Assembly: GCA_018820765.1 (NCBI GenBank)
Contig: JAHJNN010000016.1
Coordinates: 62,001 to 126,000, forward strand
Direction: 5' to 3'
Length of the DNA stretch: 64,000 nucleotides
Source of the DNA: Gammaproteobacteria bacterium
GTDB lineage: Bacteria > Pseudomonadota > Gammaproteobacteria > Burkholderiales > Thiobacillaceae
A model generated the notes under the pieces. That model saw only the letters and a program-made list of their open reading frames with translations. It had not been told where the DNA came from and searched no databases. Positions 48,637 through 56,326 of the stretch are shown in pieces. How positions within the stretch are numbered: position 1 is the stretch's first letter; every line of letters begins with the position of its first letter. Position numbers and translations under genes: made by a program.

Positions 48637-48740
48637 AAAAAAAATCCCGGCGCATCGTGTGATGGCCGGGAGAGTTCCCGCATGAACGGGTGAGCCCGAA
48701 AGGAAGCTACCCCGCCAGTGTGCGCGGGTAGCAGTGCGGA
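48637..48740 (-). ncRNA. Structured small RNA candidate ending in a terminator
   Basis: Read on the minus strand, three hairpins follow each other: GCTACCCGC paired with GCGGGGTAGC (48706-48732), CCCG-TTCATG-CGGG (48677-48690), and TCCCGGC paired with GCCGGGA (48645-48671) followed by eight U residues. The 3' end is thus a good rho-independent terminator. No ORF covers it convincingly. It may be a regulatory antisense RNA of the phage C4 kind, or the structured 3' end of the island operon transcript; a C4 match needs a covariance search. Confidence 0.6.
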
Positions 48741-48832
48741 TTTCAATGTTTTAGGGGGTCGGATTTACAGCAACCGCATTACCCGCGCCCCTCCCCGCGC
48801 AGCCGGATAAGCCCGCCTATCTCTGGTGAAGT

Positions 48833-49213
48833 CTACGGGCACGGGTTGCCTGCCGAAAGCCCGACGCCCGTACCGTATTCGCTGGTAGTGCTCTGGGTTG
48901 ATTCGAGGCGCCCTTGCGCGTCAAAGAAGATCGACACGGAATCGGCCCGGACATCGCTGCCGCCAGCAAGCAGCCCGACCACCGGGATAAAGGACGCGGG
49001 GCGCACCCGAGCATCGGCGTAGGTGTAGGTGATGACCACCTTGCCGTCCTGTAGGGTCTGAACCATCGTTGGCCGGCCGAGCGATGCCTCGACCTCGGCG
49101 CGCGTGGTGATGCCGCGCTCGAAAGTGGACATCTTGCCCGGATCAACCTGAACCCCGGTGCTGGCGCAGCCCGCCGTCAACAGAATTCCGGCCACCGAAA
49201 GAAAGCGTTTCAT
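48833..49213 (-). CDS. Predicted lipoprotein, BamE/SmpA-like domain
   Basis: The 126-residue protein has a lipoprotein signal (MKRFLSVAGILLTAGC) and GKMSTFERGITTRAEVEASLGRPT, followed by VVITYTYADARV and SVSIFFDAQGRLESTQST. The sequence GITTRAEVEASLGRPT resembles the SmpA/OmlA (BamE) fold. Phage lipoproteins of this type may alter the envelope or exclude other phages; that is inference. It overlaps the upstream gene by four bases. Confidence 0.75.
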   Translation of the reverse strand: MKRFLSVAGILLTAGCASTGVQVDPGKMSTFERGITTRAEVEASLGRPTMVQTLQDGKVVITYTYADARVRPASFIPVVGLLAGGSDVRADSVSIFFDAQGRLESTQSTTSEYGTGVGLSAGNPCP

Positions 49214-49599
49214 GTTTTGTGCCTCGGTTTGATAATTTCCCAATTTTCGGCGCGCACCATTTCACCCGGGTGACAGTGGTGCGCAGCGCCGAGAAGACGG
49301 GCTTGAGATGCTTCATACAGCTCGCGGATGGACGCCATCGCGTCGTAGCCCGGCGCACTGCTCGCGGGCCACGGTGCCGGATCGCTGCGCTGTCGAGCAG
49401 TGGACAGAAGCTCCATCGCGCGGGCGTGCACATCCGCCGGCAGGTCTTTAAATTCTTCGGCCCCGTTGTGCCGGAACAGGTCGCTGAGTTCGTGAAGCTC
49501 GGCGTCGGTGAGCCGATCCAGTACGCCATCGGTGAACGGGTCGGGTGCCGCTGAACGATACCTTGACTCAAGACGGGCGATACGGTCAGCGAGTTTCAC
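49210..49599 (-). CDS. Hypothetical protein, phage-island
   Basis: The 129-residue protein begins MKLADRIARLESRYRS, a coiled-coil start shared in style with the gene at 52683-52982, and is acidic and mostly helical (TDAELHELSDLFRHNGAEEF). It overlaps both neighbours by four bases. I recognise no family. Confidence 0.65.
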   Translation of the reverse strand: MKLADRIARLESRYRSAAPDPFTDGVLDRLTDAELHELSDLFRHNGAEEFKDLPADVHARAMELLSTARQRSDPAPWPASSAPGYDAMASIRELYEASQARLLGAAHHCHPGEMVRAENWEIIKPRHKT

Positions 49600-49901
49600 G
49601 GCAGCCTCTCTCCGCGCAATAGAATAAGCTCCGCCTCGCGTAAGGCGACCTCAACAAGCAACCCGGTTACAAGTCCCTTTACCCAAGCGTTGACCGCGGC
49701 AACTGCCGCCTCCCGGTTGTCCGGGACAACTGTAAAACTCTCGTCGCGCGCGTGCTTCATGAAGACCGGCTTTAGATTGCGTGCGGTCGCGTCCACCGTG
49801 TCACGATCGCACCCCAAGTCAGCCAGCGCGCCGCGCGTGTCGGCCTCAAAAACCCGCCACTGCCGCTCCATGCGGTCGGGAAAAATAAACACTTCGCTCA
49901 T
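49596..49901 (-). CDS. Hypothetical protein downstream of the tape measure gene
   Basis: The 101-residue protein has MSEVFIFPDRMERQWRVFE, an N-terminal basic and aromatic part, and a helical C-terminus (AAVAAVNAWVKGLVTGLLVEV). It overlaps the tape measure gene by four bases. In tailed phages this place often holds a small tail or assembly protein, but no signature is seen. Confidence 0.6.
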   Translation of the reverse strand: MSEVFIFPDRMERQWRVFEADTRGALADLGCDRDTVDATARNLKPVFMKHARDESFTVVPDNREAAVAAVNAWVKGLVTGLLVEVALREAELILLRGERLP

Positions 49902-52198
49902 TCGCCAAACCCCCTCACATGTTCCTTGATCGCCTCGGCCACGTGCCGGCTGTTGTCGAGCAGCACGCGCCGCACATCCTGCCCGTCCATCGCATGGATA
50001 TTGATTGTAATGTCCCCGCCGCGTGAGCCGCCACCAAGGCTGCCGCCGTTCTCGCGGAAGTCTTCGGCGAAGGTTTTGGGCAGGATGGTTTCGCCCTTGT
50101 GGACTTTGGCCACCATGTCGCCGGGCAACTCCCATGCGCCAACGGCGAAGCTGGCTGCCGGCGCAAAGGCAAGCGCCGATGCCGCCATTGCCGCGCCGAA
50201 CGCCGGGGCACCGATGTTGATCGGCCACGGCGCGGCAGCCCATGAGGCCACACCGTTCGCGCCCGCCTTGGCAGATGCGGCCGAGATTTCAGACATCGCG
50301 GCGGATTTGCCGAAGACCAGCATCTTGATCTTTTCCATGATGATCTTCGCGGTCATCTTGGCGAACTCCCCGGCGATGGCGTTGGTCACGCCCTGCCACA
50401 GTGATTTCAGCGCGCCGCCAAGGCTGGTTTGCAGGGTGAACAGTCGTTGAAGCGTCCCGGCCATGTTCTGTTCGAGTGACTGATACGCGGCGCGCATCGG
50501 GTCGAACTGTTCGGCAAGTGCCTCGGTGCGGATCGCCGCGATGTTGGATTGGTGCTGGCGTTCCAGTTCTTCGATGGCGATAAGCGCTTGCGCCTTGGCC
50601 ACCGGGTCAGCGCTGGGGTCGGCCGCAAACAGCGCAAGGCGATCGTTCAATGCTTGCAATTGGATTTCGTAGCGGCGCTGCTCAAATTCCTGTTCAGCGG
50701 CCAACAGTTCCGCCTTGGTCAACAGCCCCATTTCCACCTGTTGATGCGCGGCCTGTTCGGCGGCGTCTACCTGATGAAGCTGAGCGGCGGCGGCGTCCTG
50801 CGCCCACAGCCATTCGACTTGCTTGCGCTGTTCGGCGGACTTCTTTTGCGCCTCGGCCACCTTGGCGGCGGCGTGCTGCGCCTCGCGCACGATTTCGCCC
50901 TGTAGGCCGTTCACCGCGTCGTATTGCTGACGGATGAAGTCGGCCACGCCTCTGTCGGGCGTGATGAATGAGCCATTGTCGAACACGTCATCCGAGCCGC
51001 CGGTATTCTTTGCCTTGCCGCCGCTCTTGCCGGGCGGCGGTGCGGCTTCCGGTCCTTTGCGTTTCCCGGTGTCGGGCGCCGCGGCGAAGCTCGAACCCGG
51101 CTTGGCCGTCATGATGTCGTCCACCATGTCGCTCAGGACGGTGGCATTCGACGCGAGCTGGCCGCGTAGGTTGGAGAAGTCCCAATTCGTGACGGCGTTG
51201 AATACCGCGGCGACATCGGCGCCCCACTTGCCGATCTGGGCGCCGCTGATCTGGATCAGGCGGGTGAAGGTGTCGAACTTGGTCATCACCCAGCCAGCGA
51301 TGTCCGCCAACAGCATGAAGGCGGGCGTCAGCTTCTCGCCGATGGACACCTTCATGTTGTTGAATTGCGTGGCCAACCGCGCGCTCTTGCCCTGCAAACC
51401 TTCGGACGCCTTGGCGGCGTTGCCGACTTGCGCCTCGGTTTCCGCCATCACGCCGTTGTACTCGGCCTGAATCTTCTCGGCTTGGGTCAGGTTGTTCGCG
51501 GTCTTGCCGTGGGCGGCGGCGTACTCATCCCACATTTTCGCCACGTTTTTCGTGACGCCCGCGTTATCGACGAGGATCGAGTTTTCGTTTTTCAAACCCT
51601 CGGTCGCGTTCAGCACGGCCTCGCCCATTTCGAGGTTGGCTTGCCGGTTGTAGGCGGCGGCATCTTTCAGGCGGGTCAGGGTGTTCATCGCCTGTTCGAG
51701 CGAGTAGCCGCGCGACAACAGGTTTTGCAGCGACTTCGACGCTTCGGCCGTACTCATCAAGCCATCGGCGGCAAGGTCGCCGGCAGCCTTCATCGCGGCA
51801 CCGATGCCGACGCCCGTGTAGTTGGCCACAGCCTCAAGACCACGATACGACGCCTCGGCTTCGGTAACTGCCTGCTTGGTCTGGTTGACGAATCCGACGA
51901 TGGCGCCCAGCGAGAACATGCCGACAATGCGGCTTTGCAGATCGCGGCCGATGTTCGCCATCCGGTCGGCGCTTTCCTTGGTGGCGCGCTCGACAGCCTC
52001 GGCCTGCTTGCGGGCCTGTTCCTCCATCTGCTGGGCCTGCTTACGCGCGATGGAGGCGGTTTCCTGTGCGTTCTTGCGCAGGATTTCGTTGACCCGATCC
52101 GACTTGATCTTGACGACGTTGGCGGCGGCGTCCATACCCTTGTCGAGTTCGCCGAAGTCGGCGCCAAGTTTTACGTCGATGTCGTTGTTGCTGTTCAT
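49898..52198 (-). CDS. Phage tail tape measure protein
   Basis: The 766-residue protein has a coiled-coil N-terminus (about 25-85), the tape-measure core with VGFVNQTKQAVTEAEASYRG, GLMSTAEASKSLQNLLSRGYSLEQAMNTL and NNMKVSIGEKLTPAFMLLAD, a Pro/Gly-rich hinge (about 365-405), a second coiled coil (about 430-560) and a Gly/Ala-rich end. It sets tail length; at 0.15 nm per residue it would span at most about 115 nm. No lysozyme-like domain is evident. It is the largest island gene. Confidence 0.88.
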   Translation of the reverse strand: MNSNNDIDVKLGADFGELDKGMDAAANVVKIKSDRVNEILRKNAQETASIARKQAQQMEEQARKQAEAVERATKESADRMANIGRDLQSRIVGMFSLGAIVGFVNQTKQAVTEAEASYRGLEAVANYTGVGIGAAMKAAGDLAADGLMSTAEASKSLQNLLSRGYSLEQAMNTLTRLKDAAAYNRQANLEMGEAVLNATEGLKNENSILVDNAGVTKNVAKMWDEYAAAHGKTANNLTQAEKIQAEYNGVMAETEAQVGNAAKASEGLQGKSARLATQFNNMKVSIGEKLTPAFMLLADIAGWVMTKFDTFTRLIQISGAQIGKWGADVAAVFNAVTNWDFSNLRGQLASNATVLSDMVDDIMTAKPGSSFAAAPDTGKRKGPEAAPPPGKSGGKAKNTGGSDDVFDNGSFITPDRGVADFIRQQYDAVNGLQGEIVREAQHAAAKVAEAQKKSAEQRKQVEWLWAQDAAAAQLHQVDAAEQAAHQQVEMGLLTKAELLAAEQEFEQRRYEIQLQALNDRLALFAADPSADPVAKAQALIAIEELERQHQSNIAAIRTEALAEQFDPMRAAYQSLEQNMAGTLQRLFTLQTSLGGALKSLWQGVTNAIAGEFAKMTAKIIMEKIKMLVFGKSAAMSEISAASAKAGANGVASWAAAPWPINIGAPAFGAAMAASALAFAPAASFAVGAWELPGDMVAKVHKGETILPKTFAEDFRENGGSLGGGSRGGDITINIHAMDGQDVRRVLLDNSRHVAEAIKEHVRGFGE

Positions 52199-52686
52199 AA
52201 AAGTCCTTTCATTTCGTGTCTCAGTGTTTCCCGCAGTTCATCGCGGATTTTCGGTTCCATGTCGGCGAGCGCTGACCGCAAGAAAGAGCGGGCAGGGAGT
52301 TCCACTTGCCGGGTGTGCGGCTTGACCTGAATTTTCTTCGCCGCCTTCAAAGGCTTGCCCCATGCCTCTTTGATTTGCCGCAGGTGGGCTTTCACCGATA
52401 CCGGGCCTTTGAAGCCAAGCTCATGCGCGCGGGCATATTCGGCGTTGTTTCCGACGATGCCTTCGATCCGGCTGCCGGATTCAGTGACCCGGTGGTGCGT
52501 GCGCCTGCGCAAGAGGCCGGTGCGGACGTTCAGGACTTGTCCGGACAGCTTATCGGCCTTCACCCTGCGCAACAGTTCAAGCGTCAGGTTGACGATGGTT
52601 TTTTTGACGCCATCGCGCGCCCGTTCCTTCGTTTTCCCGAGCTTGGCGATGGTCTCGCGGTCGCCGACGATCATCCCGTGGATCAT
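52195..52686 (-). CDS. HK97-gp10-like tail completion/morphogenesis protein
   Basis: The 163-residue protein has KTIVNLTLELLRRVKADKLSGQ, VRTGLLRRRTHHRV, IVGNNAEYARAHELGFKGP and the C-terminal SFLRSALADMEPKIRDEL. The sequence YARAHExG with an RSFLRSAL-type end is typical of HK97 gp10/phage virion morphogenesis proteins, which close the head-tail junction or tail end. It overlaps the genes on both sides by four bases. Confidence 0.8.
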   Translation of the reverse strand: MIHGMIVGDRETIAKLGKTKERARDGVKKTIVNLTLELLRRVKADKLSGQVLNVRTGLLRRRTHHRVTESGSRIEGIVGNNAEYARAHELGFKGPVSVKAHLRQIKEAWGKPLKAAKKIQVKPHTRQVELPARSFLRSALADMEPKIRDELRETLRHEMKGLL

Positions 52687-52982
52687 GATGTCGCCCCCCA
52701 GCTTGTCGCCCTGCCATCAGCCCGGCACGTCCCCCGGTGATTGCATTCGGAGTAAGAGCACGTCGAGCGGCTGAACGGTTCGCGCACCATCGCGGCGGCG
52801 GCAGCAGCCAGTGGCCCGAGCGTGTCCAGTCCGGGCGGGTTGCGCGGGAATACCATCCGCTCGCATGCGATGACGTTGCCGTCTTCATCGCGGTCGGCGT
52901 GCTGCCGGTAGAGCGGCGCGTCGGCGGCTTCGCGTTCACGTTGCCGCGCCTCAAGCGCAGCGATTCGAGACCCAAGATTCAC
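52683..52982 (-). CDS. Hypothetical protein, phage-island
   Basis: The 99-residue protein starts MNLGSRIAALEARQREREAA, a coiled-coil segment, and ends with CSYSECNHRGTC, a Cys/His cluster that might bind zinc. It overlaps the gp10-like gene by four bases. No family recognised. Confidence 0.6.
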   Translation of the reverse strand: MNLGSRIAALEARQREREAADAPLYRQHADRDEDGNVIACERMVFPRNPPGLDTLGPLAAAAAAMVREPFSRSTCSYSECNHRGTCRADGRATSWGATS

Positions 52983-52984
52983 AG

Positions 52985-53311
52985 TTATTCCCCTTCGTCT
53001 GTTGACTGTTCCAGCGCAGCGATGCGCTGTTCAAGATCGGCGTCCACGATCACCCGGCCCAAGCTGTTCAGGATGAACGCCAGCCGTGACGCATCGGTGG
53101 TCGCCACCTTCCCGGCCTTGGTCTGCCGGTACAGGCGCGCGAGTTCCACCTTCACATCGTCGAGCGTGGACAGCGGAATGAATTTCTCCCGCTTGGTGGG
53201 GGTGGGGGGCACGGGCAAGCCTGTTGCGCCATCGAACACGAAGCCGTCTTCGTTGGTAGCGTCTCCGGCCCCGTAGGATTCGATTGGAGCGGTTTTTTTC
53301 GCCTTGCCCAT
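52985..53311 (-). CDS. Conserved hypothetical protein of mobile elements
   Basis: The 108-residue protein has DDVKVELARLYRQTKAGKVA and ASRLAFILNSLGRVIVDADL, a pattern I recall from small proteins of prophages and other integrated elements near terminase or transposase genes. It ends in a short coiled coil (RIAALEQSTDEGE). The function is unknown; no ATPase or nuclease motif is present. Confidence 0.65.
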   Translation of the reverse strand: MGKAKKTAPIESYGAGDATNEDGFVFDGATGLPVPPTPTKREKFIPLSTLDDVKVELARLYRQTKAGKVATTDASRLAFILNSLGRVIVDADLEQRIAALEQSTDEGE

Positions 53312-53333
53312 GCCTTCCCCTGTCCCGACTCGA

Positions 53334-53897
53334 TCAAGCGCGCCAACGGACGTGTGCGCGGATCACGGGCATGGCGAAGCCGCCCACTTTGGCCCCGCCC
53401 GATTCAGTGACAGCAGCCGGGCCGGTGTCGGTCAACTCGGAGTAATCGAACTTCAAGCCATCGGTCGGCAGCATCCCCAGCGTGGTCGCCTGCGATGCCA
53501 TCGCGGCGGCAGGATGGTAGGGCACAGGAACCGGCGTGTTCTTGTGTACCAGCAGCAGGCCGTGCTTGGGAGTGCCGTCGGCGTTGCGCAGGACTTCGCC
53601 GTTCACCGCTTCGTCAAGGTGCGGGTAGACGGCGCGGGCATGCTTGCCGAGCAGTTCGGCGAGGCGCGGCAACACACCGTAAATGTCGTCGGGGTGGCTC
53701 TCGCTGTACGGCACGTTGGCATCGTGGGTGACACCCTTGAGGGCGTCGCCGTCGGCGTCCATCTCCGGCTTGTTGCGCATGACGTTCTGGGCGTCACGCA
53801 CGGCATTCGCGAGGATCACGAAGTTCGCAGCTTGGTCGGCGGTCAGGGTGGTGGTGCGGATGGGTTTGCCATCACGGTAAACGGTTGCGGTTGACAT
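53334..53897 (-). CDS. Hypothetical protein, phage-island
   Basis: The 187-residue protein starts MSTATVYRDGKPIRTTTLTA and has helical and proline-containing stretches (GVLPRLAELLGKHARAVYPH; HKNTPVPVPYHPAAA). It lies between a coiled-coil protein gene and the 108-residue gene. No signature for a capsid or tail tube protein is apparent. Confidence 0.6.
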   Translation of the reverse strand: MSTATVYRDGKPIRTTTLTADQAANFVILANAVRDAQNVMRNKPEMDADGDALKGVTHDANVPYSESHPDDIYGVLPRLAELLGKHARAVYPHLDEAVNGEVLRNADGTPKHGLLLVHKNTPVPVPYHPAAAMASQATTLGMLPTDGLKFDYSELTDTGPAAVTESGGAKVGGFAMPVIRAHVRWRA

Positions 53898-53910
53898 GGC
53901 GTCGGTCTCC

Positions 53911-54510
53911 TTAAGCGATTTCGTTGTGAAGGGCGGCGGCCATCAGTTCGACTGCCGCATGGCTGGGGTTGAAGATCGGGCTGTACTGGCCGATTTCGAT
54001 GCTGCCGAGGTTCCAGCGTCCGCCGATGGATTCGAGAACCCGGCGGACAGCAGCAGCTTCGGCGACGGCGTTCGCCACTTGGGCGATGGCGTCGCGCGCG
54101 CTGTCCATTGCCTGCTGTGCCCGGTCTTCCATGTAGGTGACTTGCGCGGCCCGGTGCTGTTCGTTCAGGGCGACGTATCGGCCGTGCGCTTCGGCATGGC
54201 GCCGGGTCAGGCCATCAATCACGGCGTCGGCTGTGCGGCGCTGTTGGATCAACTCGGGCTTGCGCGATTCGGCAGCGCGGGCAGCATCCAAGGCGGCGGC
54301 GGTGTCCTTGGTGCTGTCCGCTTCCCCGAGTTCGACGGCAGCCAGCGCGGCAGCGTGGGCAAGCTCCGCGCCGTCAATGGCAGTGTCTATACCCTGGACT
54401 TCGGCCAGCAGGCCGTCGCGACGCGTGGTGGCGTCGGCGAGTCGTTGTTGAATCGTGCCGACTTCGGCCTTGGCGGCGTCGAGTGCGGCGGAAATGGTTT
54501 TCAGGTTCAT
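53911..54510 (-). CDS. Coiled-coil hypothetical protein, phage-island
   Basis: The 199-residue protein is nearly all helix from residue 1 to about 160 (MNLKTISAALDAAKAEVGTI; VTYMEDRAQQAMDSARDAIA), very Ala-rich, with a short C-terminal region of different character (GSIEIGQYSPIFNPSHAAVE). AAAGGAAA stands before the ATG at 54510; an ATG five codons upstream is less likely. A scaffold-like role is possible but unproven. Confidence 0.65.
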   Translation of the reverse strand: MNLKTISAALDAAKAEVGTIQQRLADATTRRDGLLAEVQGIDTAIDGAELAHAAALAAVELGEADSTKDTAAALDAARAAESRKPELIQQRRTADAVIDGLTRRHAEAHGRYVALNEQHRAAQVTYMEDRAQQAMDSARDAIAQVANAVAEAAAVRRVLESIGGRWNLGSIEIGQYSPIFNPSHAAVELMAAALHNEIA

Positions 54511-54524
54511 GCGGTTTCCTTTCA

Positions 54525-55178
54525 TTACAGGTGGCCGGCGTGGCCATGGTGGACGACCGGCAGCAGGATGCCCCGGTCGGAATTGATGGCTCGATAGAGA
54601 ACCATGTCGGGATCGCTGCCATCGGCGCGCAGGCGGTCGAGTTCCGCCAAGGCTTCCATTTGGCCGACAGGCGTAAGCGATTTGCCGAGTTCTTCACGAT
54701 GGCCGATAAACCCCCCCCATAGGTCAGCATCCAGCCAGTCGGGCAATGGATTGCCCTGTGCGTCAGCGCGGGGCGATTGTTTTACTGACGGTTCTATTGA
54801 TGGTTCTATGGTGGTTTGGGTGTCACCCACGACACCCGTCTCGCGTCTTCCATGACACCCGTCTCCGTCTCCCATGACACCCGTGTCGCCGGAGACACCC
54901 GTTAGCCGGTTGAGGTTGATGCGGTACTGTCGTGTCATGCCGGGTGCGCCGCCGCTGCTGTTGCCGGTCACGACAACGAAGCCGTCTTCGATCAATTGAT
55001 GAATGACGCGCTGCGCCTGTCTGGGCTGAAGGCGGATTTTCTTGGCAACAGCAGCAACGGACGGCCAGCATCGGCCCTCATCGTCCGACCAGTCGGCAAG
55101 CGCCAGCAGCGCGAGCAGATCGGAGCCGCCCCCAACGTCTGGGCAGTCCCACACCTTCGTCATGACCCGGATGCTCAT
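54525..55178 (-). CDS. Helix-turn-helix replication initiator-like protein
   Basis: The 217-residue protein starts MSIRVMTKVWDCPDVGGGSD and has a winged helix (SVAAVAKKIRLQPRQAQRVIHQLIEDGFV, about 41-69), a Gly/Asp/Arg/Val-rich linker with repeated TGVxGD units (about 92-120), then TTIEPSIEPSVKQSP and a helical C-terminus. Winged-helix N-terminus plus xEPSxEPS linker is common in phage O-like replication proteins. Its gene contains iteron-like repeats at 54831-54902, as the lambda origin lies in gene O. Confidence 0.72.
   Translation of the reverse strand: MSIRVMTKVWDCPDVGGGSDLLALLALADWSDDEGRCWPSVAAVAKKIRLQPRQAQRVIHQLIEDGFVVVTGNSSGGAPGMTRQYRINLNRLTGVSGDTGVMGDGDGCHGRRETGVVGDTQTTIEPSIEPSVKQSPRADAQGNPLPDWLDADLWGGFIGHREELGKSLTPVGQMEALAELDRLRADGSDPDMVLYRAINSDRGILLPVVHHGHAGHL
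54831..54902. repeat. Four iteron-like repeats, candidate replication origin
   Basis: GACACCCGT occurs at 54831, 54854, 54876 and 54894, spaced 23, 22 and 18 bp, with a degenerate GTCACCCAC at 54822. The adjoining 54778-54815 is less GC-rich and has GGTTCTATTGAT and GGTTCTATGGT direct repeats, a possible unwinding region. All lie inside the initiator-like gene. Confidence 0.65.
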
Positions 55179-55528
55179 GCGCGGCTCCCGGTGCTGGCGA
55201 GCAAATAGGCGCGGACATCACCCTTCGGCGGGTTCTGAGGGGTAGCCAAGCCCAGCAAACGATGCGCGAGGGAATAGGACTCGGGCGACAGCGTGTAGAG
55301 CGTCACGGCCGTTTTTGCGCCGCCGTAACCTTCAACGGTAATGCGGTCGTGACTGAATCGCAGGCCGCGGGCCTCAAGCCCGGACACGTCCGAATGTAGA
55401 CAGGTGGTGTGGAGTTCGCGCGTCGCGTCGAGCGTGTGCCAGCCACGGCCAGACAGGAAGGCGGCAAGGATGCGCTCCCACTTTCGCGCCCACGGGCGGC
55501 GGGTGTTGGGGTCGGTGGCGTAGTTCAC
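55175..55528 (-). CDS. Hypothetical protein, phage-island
   Basis: The 117-residue protein starts MNYATDPNTRRPWARKWERI and contains FLSGRGWHTLDATRELHTTC and LEARGLRFSHDRITVEGYGG, a pattern that resembles a small winged-helix DNA-binding domain. It overlaps both the initiator-like gene and the AlpA-like gene by four bases. No confident family. Confidence 0.62.
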   Translation of the reverse strand: MNYATDPNTRRPWARKWERILAAFLSGRGWHTLDATRELHTTCLHSDVSGLEARGLRFSHDRITVEGYGGAKTAVTLYTLSPESYSLAHRLLGLATPQNPPKGDVRAYLLASTGSRA

Positions 55529-55752
55529 TGCGCGCCCTCCGCCAGCTTGGCGCGAAGCTCTCCGGCCAGCCAGTAGGTGATGCGGCCATCCTTGCGCGGG
55601 GTCGGAATCTTGCCATCACCCACACGACGCCAGACGGTAGCGGGCGACGTGCCGAACAGCAGACAAACGACCGGAAGCCGGACGCGGGTAGCGTCCGGGA
55701 AGTCATCGAAGTTTTTGAGAATCTCGGCGTGGTTGCCGATACGGTGTTTCAT
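55525..55752 (-). CDS. AlpA/excisionase-like DNA-binding protein
   Basis: The 75-residue protein has TRVRLPVVCLLFGTSPATVWRRVGDGKIPTPRKDGRITYWLAGELRAKL, the AlpA/MerR-like winged helix of excisionases and satellite activators. In P4-like elements AlpA drives integrase expression and excision. The ATG at 55752 has AAAGGG ten bases upstream. An inverted repeat lies in its leader (55769-55796). Confidence 0.82.
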   Translation of the reverse strand: MKHRIGNHAEILKNFDDFPDATRVRLPVVCLLFGTSPATVWRRVGDGKIPTPRKDGRITYWLAGELRAKLAEGAQ

Positions 55753-55768
55753 GTCGCGCCCTTTCTGG

Positions 55769-55796
55769 TGGCCGTGCGTTGTTGAACACACGGCCA
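55769..55796. promoter_or_regulatory. Inverted repeat upstream of the AlpA-like gene
   Basis: TGGCCGTG (55769-55776) and CACGGCCA (55789-55796) are perfect 8-bp inverses, 12 bp apart, ending 17 bp from the AlpA-like ATG. It could be an operator or a leader hairpin. Confidence 0.5.
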
Positions 55797-55831
55797 TCTT
55801 CGGGCGCTACATGGGGGCGGCTATTTTCTTG

Positions 55832-56326
55832 CTACGGTGATTTCTTTTTTTCTGACGCGGCAAGAATCTGATTGACGCGGCGTGGCGATTTCTTCACGCG
55901 TCCGGGGATGGTGTGTTTGCGCGCGCCCTCTGCTACCGCGTCCTCGACGGCTGCGCGGGTCTTGTCACCCTTGGCGCGGTGGATGGCGGTAGCGGCATCA
56001 GCAGCGCGGCGGGCAGACTGAGCGCGCAGGCTGTTGCCAGTCACATCAAAGCGGCGCCGTTCTTCGGCGGTGATGGCTTTTTCAAGCGGCGACTCGACAG
56101 CGGGGCGACCCTTCTCGCCGGGCTTCACCCACAGCGCGCGCGGGTCAATTTTCATAGCGTGAGCGTCGGGCAGTCGCAGCACAGACGCGCCCGACTCATA
56201 ACCCGGCGGCAGATCAGGCACGGCCGTCTTGCCCCGTATCGCTGCCCGCGCCTCATCAATCCGGCGCTCAAGCTCGGCAGGCGTGATGCCAAGACGGGCG
56301 GCGACTTGCTCGACTGTCTCACTCAT
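55832..56326 (-). CDS. Hypothetical protein following the integrase
   Basis: The 164-residue protein starts MSETVEQVAARLGITPAELE, a helix-turn-helix-like helix pair, and has a basic, Ala-rich C-terminal half (AQSARRAADAATAIHRAKGD; GRVKKSPRRVNQILAASEKK) suited to DNA binding. It overlaps the integrase stop by four bases. No family recognised. Confidence 0.62.
   Translation of the reverse strand: MSETVEQVAARLGITPAELERRIDEARAAIRGKTAVPDLPPGYESGASVLRLPDAHAMKIDPRALWVKPGEKGRPAVESPLEKAITAEERRRFDVTGNSLRAQSARRAADAATAIHRAKGDKTRAAVEDAVAEGARKHTIPGRVKKSPRRVNQILAASEKKKSP

Noticed and set aside
54785..54905. CRISPR-like repeat array
   Set aside because: The repeats are 9 bp with 9-14 bp between them and lie in an open frame; no CRISPR-length repeats, spacers or cas genes are present. 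Iterons or a protein repeat fit better.
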